64,000 nt of DNA from Anaerolineales bacterium (GCA_026129255.1 JAHCIJ010000002.1:636234-700233), one strand, 5' to 3'. Shown: positions 42,652-50,668, numbered from the stretch's first letter. The notes: a model not told the origin generated them from the sequence alone. A program made the numbers and translations.

Positions 42652-44124
42652 ATGGCTGAACTCGACAAAGACCTCCAGTCCATCCAGCAGGCCCGCCACA
42701 TGGTCGAGGCGGCCTATGCTGCCCACCGCCAATGGGCCAGCGCCACGCAGGAGCAGGTGGACCGCGTGTGCCAGGCCATGGCGGATGCCGCCTACCAGGC
42801 CTCAGAGCGTCTGGGCCGCATGGCCAGCGAAGAAACCGGCTACGGCGTGCCGGAGCACAAGAAGCTCAAGAACGAATTCGCCTCCAAGCATGTGTGGGAG
42901 AGCATCAAGCACATCAAGACCGTGGGCGTGGTGCGGCACGACGCGCAGACGCGGGTCTATGAGATTGCCTGGCCGATGGGTGTGGTGGCGGCGTTGACCC
43001 CCAGCACCAACCCCACGTCTACCACCATGAACAAGATCCTCATCTCGGTCAAGGCGCGCAATGGGGTGGTGGTGGCCCCGCATCCGGCGGCGGTCAATTG
43101 CTGCGTGGAGACGGCGCGCCTGATGGCGCAAGCCGCCGTGGCCGCCGGCGCGCCGGAGGGGCTGGTGCAGTGTATGTCGCATATCAGCCTGCAAGGCACC
43201 AACGAACTGATGAGCCACCGCCGCACAGCGATCATTCTCGCCACCGGCGGCAGCCCCATGGTGCGCGCCGCCCATTCGCAGGGCAAGCCGGCCTACGGGG
43301 TTGGCCCCGGCAACGTACCGGTATATGTAGACCGCAGCGCCGATATTGAGCGCGCCGCTCGCTACATCGTGGCCAGCAAGTCGTTTGATTATTCGGTCAT
43401 CTGCGCCACAGAGCAGGCCGTCATCGCCGACCGCCCGATTGCCTCGCGCCTGCAGCAACTCATGGAGAACGAAGGCGCGTACTTCATGACCGAGTCGCAG
43501 ACCCAGGCCATGCGCACCACGCTGTTCCACCCGGATGGCAGCATCAACACCGCCACCGTGGGCAAGTCGCCCCAGGTGCTGGCTGGGCTGGCTGGCATCA
43601 GCATCCCGAGCCATGCGCGTATATTGGTTGCCAAGCTGCGCAAGATTGGGCGCGAGGAGCCGCTCTCGCGCGAGAAGCTCACCACCGTGCTGGGCTGGTA
43701 CGAGGTGGATGGCTGGGAGCAGGGCTGCGACCGCTGCGTCGAGATGATTCTCTTCGGCGGGCGCGGCCACAGCGTCATCCTGCACACGGGCGATGACAAG
43801 ATCGCTATGGCCTTCGGCTTGGAGAAGCCGGTGTTCCGCATTGGCGTCAACACCATGGGCACGCTGGGCACGATCGGGCTCACCACCAAGGTGATGCCCT
43901 CACTGACCCTCGGCTCGGGCGGTATCGGCGGCGCCATCACTGGTGACAACATCACCGTTCATCACCTCTTCAATATCAAGCGCATGGCGTATGAGACCAC
44001 GCCGCCGCCCGAAGCCGCCATGCGGCCCGGCAGCGTTGCGGCTGGCCCCAGCCATGCGCCCTCTGCCAATGAGATCGAGAGTCTTGTTCAAGAAGTGGTA
44101 CAGCAAATACTGCGGAGTAACTAA
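42652..44124 (+). CDS. CoA-acylating aldehyde dehydrogenase (EutE/PduP-like) with C-terminal encapsulation peptide
   Basis: 490 residues. Oxidises acetaldehyde, or a similar aldehyde, to acyl-CoA with NAD+. Features: N-terminal helices (MVEAAYAAHRQWASATQEQ), WPMGVVAALTPSTNPTSTTM, GVGPGNVPVYVD and the catalytic Cys in YSVICATEQAVIAD (about 247-260). The C-terminus after an Ala/Pro linker ends in EIESLVQEVVQQILRSN, an amphipathic helix of the encapsulation type. This explains the absence of such a helix at the N-terminus. In SPU loci, it is the signature enzyme for acetaldehyde produced by DeoC. Confidence 0.95.
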   Translation: MAELDKDLQSIQQARHMVEAAYAAHRQWASATQEQVDRVCQAMADAAYQASERLGRMASEETGYGVPEHKKLKNEFASKHVWESIKHIKTVGVVRHDAQTRVYEIAWPMGVVAALTPSTNPTSTTMNKILISVKARNGVVVAPHPAAVNCCVETARLMAQAAVAAGAPEGLVQCMSHISLQGTNELMSHRRTAIILATGGSPMVRAAHSQGKPAYGVGPGNVPVYVDRSADIERAARYIVASKSFDYSVICATEQAVIADRPIASRLQQLMENEGAYFMTESQTQAMRTTLFHPDGSINTATVGKSPQVLAGLAGISIPSHARILVAKLRKIGREEPLSREKLTTVLGWYEVDGWEQGCDRCVEMILFGGRGHSVILHTGDDKIAMAFGLEKPVFRIGVNTMGTLGTIGLTTKVMPSLTLGSGGIGGAITGDNITVHHLFNIKRMAYETTPPPEAAMRPGSVAAGPSHAPSANEIESLVQEVVQQILRSN

Positions 44125-44169
44125 CTGTTCACTAATCACTCATCACTAAGAAAGTAGAAGGAGAAAGAA

Positions 44170-44490
44170 ATGGCACAAGATTTAGGTTTGATTGCTTTGG
44201 GAATGGTGGAAACACGCGGCCTGGTTGGCGCGGTGGAAGCCGCAGACGCCATGGTGAAGGCAGCCAACGTCGTGCTCATTGGTTCTGAGTACGTGGGCGG
44301 CGGTTATGTCACCGTGATGGTGCGTGGCGATGTGGGTGCGGTCAAGGCCGCCACTGACGCTGGCGCCGCGGCGGCCAAGCGCATTGGCGAGCTGGTGTCG
44401 GTGCACGTGATCCCGCGCCCGCACGAAAACGTGGAGATGATCCTGCCGCAGCAGACCCGCGGCAGCGTTGGCCGCTCTGGCGCTAAGTAA
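44170..44490 (+). CDS. Microcompartment hexamer shell protein (BMC-H)
   Basis: 106 residues with one BMC domain almost like Pdu[59 protein letters not shown] and [16 protein letters not shown]. The central pore loop reads EYVGGG where PduA-type proteins have EKIGSG, which alters the size and charge of the pore. The last ~15 residues form a short tail with Arg/Gly. Strong AAGGAG site. The only single-domain hexamer gene in the locus. Confidence 0.96.
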   Translation: MAQDLGLIALGMVETRGLVGAVEAADAMVKAANVVLIGSEYVGGGYVTVMVRGDVGAVKAATDAGAAAAKRIGELVSVHVIPRPHENVEMILPQQTRGSVGRSGAK

Positions 44491-44501
44491 CGGACGCACG
44501 A

Positions 44502-45395
44502 TTGTCCGCTCCGCCGATCGCCGTTGCGCGTGATCCGGCTGCCGTCTTAGCCCGCGCCGCCGACGTGCTGCGCTGGCTGGGTGACCCTGAGCCAGCGCCG
44601 TTGGCCGAGCCGCCGCAAGGCGTGCTGTATGTCGGCGCGGACCTGGGCACGGCGTACCTCACCCTGGTGGTGCTGGATGAAAGCGGCACGCCCGTGGCGG
44701 GCGAGTATCAGTTCGCCCAGGTGGTGCGTGACGGCCTGGTGGTGGATTATGCCGGCGCGGTAGACCGCCTGGCGGGCATGAAGGCCCGCGTGGAAGCCTG
44801 CATCGGCCGCCCGCTGGAGTACGCCGCCAGCGCTTATCCGCCTGGGGTGCCGCTGGCCGAAGTGCGCGCCACCGCCAACGTGGTGGAAGCGGCTGGCCTG
44901 CGCTGCGAGACGCTGGTGGATGAGCCCAGTGCCGCCAATGCGCTGCTGGGCATCCAGAACGGCGCCATTGTGGATGTGGGCGGTGGCACGACCGGCATCG
45001 CCATCCTACGCGATGGCGATGTGGTCTACACCGCAGACGAGGCCACCGGCGGCACGCACTTCACGCTGGTGATCGCTGGTGCGCATAGTGTTAGCTTTGA
45101 GGACGCCGAGGCGATGAAGACCGACCCAGCGCAGCAAGCCCGTTTGCTGCCCGTGGTGCGCCCGGTGATGGAGAAGGTCGCCAGTATCACTGCCCGCCAT
45201 ATCGCTGCTTATGAGCAGCAGGAGGGCGGTACAGTGGAGCAGCTCACCCTGGTGGGCGGCACGGTGACCTTCCCCGGCATGGCCGAGGTGGTGCAGGAAT
45301 ATACCGGCATCGCCACCAGCGTTCCGCCGCATCCGGTGTTCGTCACGCCGATAGGCATGGCGCTGCGTAGCAGGGATGTCATTGCGAGGACGTGA
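44502..45395 (+). CDS. EutJ-like actin-fold ATPase of the microcompartment
   Basis: 297 residues from TTG 44502. Actin/Hsp70-like nucleotide-binding motifs: VGADLGTAYLTLVVLDE near residue 45, DVGGGTTGIAIL near 158 and LVGGTVTFPGMAEVV near 250. EutJ-type proteins are thought to act as chaperones or reactivating factors for microcompartment enzymes. The last residues (VIART) and stop codon are encoded by the end of a repeat element starting at 45377, so the C-terminus may have been altered. Confidence 0.9.
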   Translation: MSAPPIAVARDPAAVLARAADVLRWLGDPEPAPLAEPPQGVLYVGADLGTAYLTLVVLDESGTPVAGEYQFAQVVRDGLVVDYAGAVDRLAGMKARVEACIGRPLEYAASAYPPGVPLAEVRATANVVEAAGLRCETLVDEPSAANALLGIQNGAIVDVGGGTTGIAILRDGDVVYTADEATGGTHFTLVIAGAHSVSFEDAEAMKTDPAQQARLLPVVRPVMEKVASITARHIAAYEQQEGGTVEQLTLVGGTVTFPGMAEVVQEYTGIATSVPPHPVFVTPIGMALRSRDVIART

Positions 45396-45590
45396 AGCGG
45401 CGTAGCCGCTGAACGACGTGGCAATCTCCAAGTCGGACCGCTTCGTCATTGCGAGCGAAGCGAAGCAATCCCCAAGCAAGAATGGGGTTGGAGATTGCTT
45501 CGTCGGCGTCACTGCGTGACGCACTTCTCGCAATGACGAGCACGGGTTGTCATTGCGAGCGAAGCGAAGCAATCCCCAAGCTGGTTGGGT
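45377..45590. repeat. Two palindromic elements inside the microcompartment locus
   Basis: The first copy starts with TGTCATTGCGAGG at 45377, overlapping the end of the EutJ-like gene. A second, near-complete palindrome (GTCATTGCGAGCGAAG to CTCGCAATGACG) spans about 45446-45538. A third start, TGTCATTGCGAGCGAAGCG, follows at about 45548. The 231-base gap has no gene. Confidence 0.8.
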
Positions 45591-45626
45591 AGGACTGCTT
45601 GTAACGACAAAAACTAGAGGAGTTGT

Positions 45627-46256
45627 ATGGCACAAGAAAAATTCTCATTACGCTGCTACTGCTATCTAGACCGCATGCAGCCGCAATACGCCGCCTTCGT
45701 CGGCACCATCACCCAGGGTGACCTGCCCACCGAGGGCATGGCCTCGTTGTATGTGGAAATGGCCCCCGGCAACGAAGCCTTCCGCATGGTGGATATCGCC
45801 GTCAAGGCTACTGAGGCTCGCCCCGGCGCCCAGCTGGTCGAGCGCGAGTTCGGCATGTTCGAGGTGCACTCCATAAACCAGGCCGCCGTCAAGGAAGCTG
45901 GCCAGGCCGTGCTCGATCGTTTGGGCCTGACCGTGCAAGACCGCATCAAGCCCAAGATCGCTTCACAGCAGATCATTACCAACGTCGACCCGTACCAGGC
46001 GCAGCTGCTCAACCGCTTCCGCAAGGGCAGCATGCTGGTGCCGGGCGAGACCATGCTGGTGATGGAAGTGGCTCCGGCGGCTTATATCAACCTGGCCTGC
46101 AATGAAGCCGAGAAGAAGGCCAGCATCAAAGTCATGCACGTTTCCTCTGTGGGCCGCTTTGGCCGCATGTGGTTGGCCGGCAGCGAAGCGGAGATCGTCA
46201 CCGCCAGCGAAGCTGCCACCCAGGCGTTGAACGCGCTGGACGGCATCGAAGGCTAA
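45627..46256 (+). CDS. Microcompartment tandem-domain shell protein (BMC-T)
   Basis: 209 residues with two BMC-type halves. The first half has LPTEGMASLYVEMAPGNEAFRMVDIAVKATEARPGAQLVEREFGMFEVH; the second has VPGETMLVMEVAPAAYINLACNEAEKKASIKVMHVSSVGRFGRMWLAG. Trimers of such proteins form pseudo-hexamers, often with larger, gated pores. It is the only BMC-T in the locus. A GAGGAG site precedes ATG. It follows the repeat elements, so it may rely on read-through or its own promoter. Confidence 0.9.
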   Translation: MAQEKFSLRCYCYLDRMQPQYAAFVGTITQGDLPTEGMASLYVEMAPGNEAFRMVDIAVKATEARPGAQLVEREFGMFEVHSINQAAVKEAGQAVLDRLGLTVQDRIKPKIASQQIITNVDPYQAQLLNRFRKGSMLVPGETMLVMEVAPAAYINLACNEAEKKASIKVMHVSSVGRFGRMWLAGSEAEIVTASEAATQALNALDGIEG

Positions 46257-46265
46257 GGAGTAGGT

Positions 46266-46619
46266 ATGGCCAAGGTCTTTTACACCGAACGAGATATTGA
46301 AGACCTGGCGCGCCAGGGCGTGACCTCGCTCACCATCACCGAGGACACGGTGTTGACTGAGCTGGCGCGCGAGAGCGCGCGCCGGGCCGGCATCACCCTG
46401 GTGGACGAGAAGGACAGCCGTCCTTCTTCGGCGCCGGCGCGCCCGTACATCTCTGACGCGGTGTCGCCTGCTGCCAGTGCGTCAGCCAAACCGGCTGCCG
46501 GCGGCAGCGAGCTCGAAGCGCGCGTGTTCAGCGCGGTCAAGGCCAAGCTGGGCGGGCAGGTGGATGAAACCCTGCTGCGCACCATCGTGCAGCGCGTCAT
46601 CAAGAGCCTGGGCAAATAA
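46266..46619 (+). CDS. Microcompartment-associated protein of unknown function, with C-terminal docking helix
   Basis: 117 residues. The N-terminal ~45 residues (VFYTERDIEDLARQGVTSL and TVLTELARESARRAGITLV) resemble the short segment found at the N-terminus of EutT-type and other microcompartment proteins. A Ser/Ala/Pro linker (50-80) follows, then an amphipathic helix pair (LEARVFSAVKAKLGG, TLLRTIVQRVIKSLGK) that looks like an encapsulation peptide. No catalytic motif is visible. It may be a scaffold or adaptor between shell and core. The next shell gene overlaps its stop. Confidence 0.75.
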   Translation: MAKVFYTERDIEDLARQGVTSLTITEDTVLTELARESARRAGITLVDEKDSRPSSAPARPYISDAVSPAASASAKPAAGGSELEARVFSAVKAKLGGQVDETLLRTIVQRVIKSLGK

Positions 46620-46939
46620 TGATCTTCGGGCGCGTGCGCGGAGTCGCCATCAGCACCATCAAGTATCCCGACATGGCGGGTTGCCGCCTGCTGGTGGTGC
46701 AGCCTCTCAACAGCAAGCTGGAGCCCGTCGGCAGCTTGCAGGTGGCGGTGGACGTGGTCGAAGCGGGCGAAGGCGATCTGTGCGTCATGGCCCGCTCTCG
46801 TGAGGCCGCCCTGGCCCTGCCGGATGTCAAGTTTGTCCCCGTCGATCTGGCGCTGGTGGGCTTGGTTGACGAGTTGCAAGTGCGCCCCGACGGCGAGTTT
46901 GATTTCACCCTCAAAGCGGGCACGGCCCGATATAGCTAG
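46619..46939 (+). CDS. Microcompartment pentamer shell protein (BMC-P) 2
   Basis: 106 residues: MIFGRVRGVAISTIKYPDMAGCRLLVVQPL, VDVVEAGEGDLCVMARSREAALALP and VDLALVGLVDELQV. EutN/CcmL fold. It starts with an overlap of one base with the upstream gene. The insert around residue 60 differs from the other two pentamers, and the tail is longer. Confidence 0.94.
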   Translation: MIFGRVRGVAISTIKYPDMAGCRLLVVQPLNSKLEPVGSLQVAVDVVEAGEGDLCVMARSREAALALPDVKFVPVDLALVGLVDELQVRPDGEFDFTLKAGTARYS

Positions 46940-47233
46940 ATGATCATTGGCAAAGTTACCGGCACGGTCGTCACCACGCTCAGCCATGCGGCCTTTAAGC
47001 ATCGCCGCCTGCTGGTCGTGCAGCCGCTGACCCTGCCAGGGGAGACACCCAGTGGCGATTTCATCGCCTTGGACAATACGCAGGCCGGGGTAGGGGACAC
47101 CGTGCTGGTCAACCGCGAGGGCAACGGCGCACGCCAGGTGCTCGAGAACCCAGATGCGCCGGTTACCTCGGTCATCGTGGGCATCATTGATTCGCTCACT
47201 TTGCAGCCGCAAGACATCTCAGAGCTTGGCTAA
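46940..47233 (+). CDS. Microcompartment pentamer shell protein (BMC-P) 3
   Basis: 97 residues of EutN/CcmL type: MIIGKVTGTVVTTLSHAAFKHRRLLVVQPL, ALDNTQAGVGDTVLVNREGNGARQVL and PVTSVIVGIIDSLTL. It directly abuts the previous gene (no intervening base). This is the last microcompartment gene; lepB follows with its own -10 box. Confidence 0.95.
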   Translation: MIIGKVTGTVVTTLSHAAFKHRRLLVVQPLTLPGETPSGDFIALDNTQAGVGDTVLVNREGNGARQVLENPDAPVTSVIVGIIDSLTLQPQDISELG

Positions 47234-47250
47234 GTTCTCAGTTGCGGTTG

Positions 47251-47256
47251 TATAAT
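47251..47256 (+). promoter_or_regulatory. -10 box TATAAT, eleven bases before lepB
   Basis: TATAAT, CGCAGCTTCGT, ATG 47268. A TTGGCT lies 19 bases upstream, a poor -35 match. Short or no leader expected. Confidence 0.55.
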
Positions 47257-47267
47257 CGCAGCTTCGT

Positions 47268-47894
47268 ATGGCACTCCCTCCCACTCCCACAAATCCTTCC
47301 GAAGACGTTGGCCCGCTTGACCGCCAGAATGTAGTGGCGCTCGAGGTCGAGAAGCCTTCGCAGGTTCGCCGCTTCCTGGTGGAGCTCATTGAGACCATCT
47401 TGCTGGCGCTGTTCCTGTTCCTGGCGATCAACTTTGTTTCGGCGCGCATCCGTGTAGACGGAGTGAGCATGGAGCCTAGCTTCCAACTGGGCGACTATGT
47501 GGTGGTCAACCGTTTGGCCTACCGCGCCGGCGAGATTGAGCGCGGTGATATTGTGGTCTTCCCGGCGCCCAACGACCCGGAGCTGGATTACATCAAGCGC
47601 GTCATTGCGCTGCCCGGCGACAGCATCGCCATCTACAATGGCGCCGTGGTGGTGAACGGCGTCACGCTGCACGAGCCCTATCTGCTGGAAGTGCAGCGTG
47701 GCAACTACGCCGAGCGCATCGTGCCCGCCGGCAGCGTCTTCGTGATGGGTGACAACCGCAACAACTCAGACGACTCGCGCAGTTGGGGCTTCTTGCAGAT
47801 CGATAGCATCATCGGCAAAGCCATCTTCCGCTATTGGCCGGTCACCAACATGACCGTTGTTGAACATCCTGTACTTTTGCCCAACCAACCCTAA
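47268..47894 (+). CDS. lepB: Signal peptidase I
   Basis: 208 residues; cleaves signal peptides on the outer face of the membrane. One N-terminal membrane helix (about 41-62) is followed by the catalytic Ser in VDGVSMEPSFQLGDYVVV (about 64-81), the Lys in YIKRVIALPGDSIAI (about 104-118) and the GDNRNNSDDSRSWG block. The size matches type I enzymes of Gram-positive-like bacteria. Monocistronic. Confidence 0.97.
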   Translation: MALPPTPTNPSEDVGPLDRQNVVALEVEKPSQVRRFLVELIETILLALFLFLAINFVSARIRVDGVSMEPSFQLGDYVVVNRLAYRAGEIERGDIVVFPAPNDPELDYIKRVIALPGDSIAIYNGAVVVNGVTLHEPYLLEVQRGNYAERIVPAGSVFVMGDNRNNSDDSRSWGFLQIDSIIGKAIFRYWPVTNMTVVEHPVLLPNQP

Positions 47895-48019
47895 ATTCTC
47901 ACAAATTTTGCCGCGCTGGCATGGTAAAATGCCGCCTGCCCTTGATCTGGCGTTTGCGGTTTTTGCAAACGCCAAAAACAGCGAGAAGAGCAACGGAGTT
48001 GCTCTCGAAGCTGTGTAAA

Positions 48020-48092
48020 GCCCCCATCGTCTAGGGGACTAGGACGTGGCCCTTTCAAGGCTAAAACCGGGGTTCGAATCCCCGTGGGGGCA
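48020..48092 (+). tRNA. tRNA-Glu, anticodon TTC
   Basis: Acceptor GCCCCCA / TGGGGGC, anticodon stem TGGCC / GGCTA with loop CTTTCAA (anticodon TTC), T arm CGGGG TTCGAAT CCCCG. Ends at the A before TACGCAG; no complete CCA is encoded. Confidence 0.94.
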
Positions 48093-48400
48093 TACGCAGT
48101 GCCTGGCGGCACTGCTAAGGGAGTTGCTAGTCCGCTGCGCGGACTAACGCAACTCCAGCGCGGTGGTTGGTACACATCCGCGGAGGGGCATACGCAGTGC
48201 CTGGCGGCACTGCTAAGGGAGTTGCTAGTCCGCTGCGCGGACTAACGCAACTCCAGCGCGGAGGTTGGTGCACATCCGCGGAGGGGCATACGCAGTGCCT
48301 GGCGGCACTGCTAAGGGAGTTGCTAGTCCGCTGCGCGGACTAATGCAACTCCAGCGCGGAGGTTGGTACACATCCGCGGAGGGGCATACGCAGTGCCTGG
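48083..48400. repeat. 98-bp tandem repeats abutting tRNA-Glu (3.2 copies)
   Basis: Copies of CATACGCAGTGCCTGGCGGC start at 48091, 48189, 48287 and 48385, so the period is exactly 98. Each unit ends in CCGCGGAGGGG, which resembles the tRNA 3' end CCGTGGGGGC, and holds a hairpin of GAGTTGCTAGTCCGC type with GCGGACTAACGCAACTC. No gene is seen in this 415-base gap. Confidence 0.88.
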
Positions 48401-48410
48401 TGGCACTACG

Positions 48411-48450
48411 CCAAGAAACCCGCCTCATATAACTGAGGCGGGTTTCTTGG
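48411..48450 (+). terminator. Terminator hairpin downstream of tRNA-Glu
   Basis: A 17-base perfect stem starting CCAAGAAACCCGCCTCA with a TATAAC loop, followed by TTTAG. Confidence 0.75.
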
Positions 48451-48507
48451 TTTAGGGCTATTTTGAATTACCCTTTAAGTTGTCCTTTAACTGGATGGTT
48501 GGTTGGT

Positions 48508-49509
48508 ATGCGCAAAAGTACTCGAATTGCATCGTTGATTGTCTTTCTGGCGGTTGTTGTGCTTGGCGCCTATGTCGCTGTTCAGGTGCCAAAGCCAAAC
48601 ATGCACGAACAGGATATTTACTATTCTTACGTTGAGGGGGGTCGGCTGGTTGCTGGCGAGAACCCTTATGCACGCGTGCTTGAAAGCGATATGCGCCACA
48701 ATGACAAGTACGCCACCTATTTTCCGGTCTTCTACGAGCTGTCATACGCAAGCCAGCTGTTGGGGCTGAACACCTTCGAGAGCTGGATGCTGTTCTGGAG
48801 CGTAATCTTCACCATTTTTCAGATGGGCACTGCTGTGTTGTTGTACCTCTCGCTGGTGCGGCGGGGTGTTGCGTGGGCAGGAGTCTTTGCTGCTGCTTTT
48901 TGGCTGCTCAGCCGTTGGACCCTGGGGATGGTAAGTACGCTGAATATGGACTTTGTGCCTATATTTTTCTTGATCGCCTCGCTGGAGTTGTTTCCGCGCA
49001 AGCAAAACCTCAGCCTGCTATTGTTTAGTCTGTCACTGGGCTTCAAGCAAATTGCCATCTTCCTGGTGCCCCTGTACATCATTTGGGTCTACCAGTCGGC
49101 TCCTCGCAAAGAATGGATGCAGCGGGTTGCCAAGGGCGCTGCGCTTATCGCCAGCGTGCCCCTTTTGTCTGCCCTGCCGTTTCTGGTCTGGAATGCCAAG
49201 GCGTTTGTCGTCTCCATGTTGTTCTCGGCCACGCGGGCCAGTAACAGCCTCGGCGGGGTTACCCTCGACGCCGCAATGGGGTGGGAAGGTTTGCGCGCCC
49301 GCCTGCCGATGCTGGCGCTCATGGGTCTTGTCTACCTCTTGGCATTCACTGGCGACTGGAAGAAGTATCTGCCCTCCACCTTGATAATGGCGGTCTTCAT
49401 CAACTTCAACTCGGTGCTTTATCCGCAGTACTTTGTATGGCTGCTGCCCTTGATGCTGTTGCTGCTCAGCGACTTTCAGGACTTTGCCAAGCCCGCCCAG
49501 CCTGCCTGA
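48508..49509 (+). CDS. GT87-like multi-pass membrane protein
   Basis: 333 residues from ATG 48508, with about nine hydrophobic segments. The first external loop has DIYYSYVEGGRLVAGENPYARVLESDMRHNDKYATYFPVFYEL, like the donor-binding loop of GT87/DUF2029 polyprenol-phosphate-dependent transferases. Late helices carry LYPQYFVWLLPLML, typical of that family. It is a single gene with no glycan genes nearby, so the product glycan is unknown. The upstream in-frame start lies before a better-placed ATG and was trimmed. Confidence 0.75.
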   Translation: MRKSTRIASLIVFLAVVVLGAYVAVQVPKPNMHEQDIYYSYVEGGRLVAGENPYARVLESDMRHNDKYATYFPVFYELSYASQLLGLNTFESWMLFWSVIFTIFQMGTAVLLYLSLVRRGVAWAGVFAAAFWLLSRWTLGMVSTLNMDFVPIFFLIASLELFPRKQNLSLLLFSLSLGFKQIAIFLVPLYIIWVYQSAPRKEWMQRVAKGAALIASVPLLSALPFLVWNAKAFVVSMLFSATRASNSLGGVTLDAAMGWEGLRARLPMLALMGLVYLLAFTGDWKKYLPSTLIMAVFINFNSVLYPQYFVWLLPLMLLLLSDFQDFAKPAQPA

Positions 49510-49573
49510 TAGGGAGTGCGCACAGGGCAGGAAATCTACGCCACTAGCCGATCAATAGGGCAGTTTCAGCCCC

Positions 49574-49621
49574 TTGACATTCGGCCGTCACTCCTTATAA
49601 TGAAAATGAAATTCATTTTCA
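49574..49621 (+). promoter_or_regulatory. Promoter plus perfect palindromic operator of the zinc-binding lipoprotein gene
   Basis: TTGACA (49574-49579), 16 bases, TATAAT (49596-49601). The palindrome at 49601-49621 has 10-base arms TGAAAATGAA and TTCATTTTCA around a central A. Its position, directly overlapping the -10 end, is as expected for a Fur/Zur- or MntR-type metal repressor site. Confidence 0.8.
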
Positions 49622-49639
49622 ATAAGGAGACGTAATCAC

Positions 49640-50626
49640 ATGCGCTTCACTGTATTTGTTGTTATCGCTATGCTCCTGGCCGCTTGCGCGCCAGCTGCTG
49701 TTGCTAGCCCAGCGGACGGGCTGCAGGTTGTCGCCACCAACCCCATCCTGGCCGATGTTGTCAGCCGGGTGGGGGGCGAGCACATCAGCCTGACCACGCT
49801 GATCCCAGCCGGGGTGGACCCACACGCCTTTGAGGCCACGCCGCAGGATATTGCCAGGCTGGATACCGCCGCGCTGGTGTTCATCAATGGCTTGCACTTG
49901 GAAGAGTCGATCGAATCGTTGCTGCACGAAGCTGAAGAGGCCGGGAAGCTGGTCACCGCCTCCGATGGCATCGACGCTCTGGCTTTTGAAGACGAGCATG
50001 CGCACGAAGACGAACATGAGCACGAAGACGAACATGAGCACGAAGATGAGCATGCGCACGAGGGCGAACACGAAGATGAACATGCGCATGACCACCACGG
50101 GGAGGATCCGCATGTCTGGTGGAACCCGGTCAATATTCACGTCTGGGTAGACAACATCGCCGCGGCGCTGTCTGCGGCTGACCCCGCCAACGCCGCCAGC
50201 TACCAGGCCAACGCCGCCGCCTATAAGGCGGAACTGGCCGATCTGGACGCCTGGATCGTGGAGCAGGTCGCCAGCCTGCCGGCGGCCAACCGTAAGCTGG
50301 TCGTGGATCACCAATCACTGAACTACTTTGCTGAGCGCTACGGCTTTGAGAGCGTAGGCGCCCTGGTCAGCAGCTTCAGTACCCTGAGCGAGGCCTCCGC
50401 CGGCGAGCTGGCCGAGTTGGAGCACGCCATGGAAGATTTGGGCGTGCACGCCATCTTTGTGGGCAACTCCACCAACCCGGCTCTGGCCGAGCGCGTTGCG
50501 GCCGATACCAGGGTGCGCGTGGTGCCCCTGTACATCGAGACCCTCAGCGCTCCTGATGGCCCAGCCGCCACCTACCTCGAGATGATGCGCTACAACGTGA
50601 GCGCCATCGTAGACGCCTTGAAATAA
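49640..50626 (+). CDS. Zinc/manganese ABC-transporter substrate-binding lipoprotein with His-rich loop
   Basis: 328 residues of the ZnuA/TroA cluster A-I family. Lipobox with Cys16 (LLAACAP); ATNPILADVVSRVGGEHISLTTLIPAGVDPHAFEATPQD for the first lobe; an acidic His-rich loop at 117-158 (HEDEHEHEDEHEHEDEH-type repeats, then HDHHGEDPHVWWNP) typical of zinc-specific members. The second lobe has VVDHQSLNYFAERYGF and HAIFVGNSTNPALAERVA. The palindromic operator just upstream fits metal-responsive control. The permease and ATPase genes are not adjacent. Confidence 0.95.
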   Translation: MRFTVFVVIAMLLAACAPAAVASPADGLQVVATNPILADVVSRVGGEHISLTTLIPAGVDPHAFEATPQDIARLDTAALVFINGLHLEESIESLLHEAEEAGKLVTASDGIDALAFEDEHAHEDEHEHEDEHEHEDEHAHEGEHEDEHAHDHHGEDPHVWWNPVNIHVWVDNIAAALSAADPANAASYQANAAAYKAELADLDAWIVEQVASLPAANRKLVVDHQSLNYFAERYGFESVGALVSSFSTLSEASAGELAELEHAMEDLGVHAIFVGNSTNPALAERVAADTRVRVVPLYIETLSAPDGPAATYLEMMRYNVSAIVDALK

Positions 50627-50637
50627 GGCCTTCTAAA

Positions 50638-50668
50638 AAGGCGGCGCACACAGTGCGCCGCCTTTTTT
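50638..50668 (+). terminator. Terminator of the zinc-binding lipoprotein gene
   Basis: Twelve-base stem AAGGCGGCGCAC / GTGCGCCGCCTT with ACA loop, followed by a run of six T. Confidence 0.9.

Noticed and set aside
45006..45635. Minus-strand frame across the repeat elements after the EutJ-like gene
   Set aside because: It reads through palindromic repeats and is antisense to the EutJ-like gene.
48083..48400. Possible CRISPR array next to tRNA-Glu
   Set aside because: Units are near-identical over the whole 98 bases, so there are no variable spacers. No cas genes are nearby.
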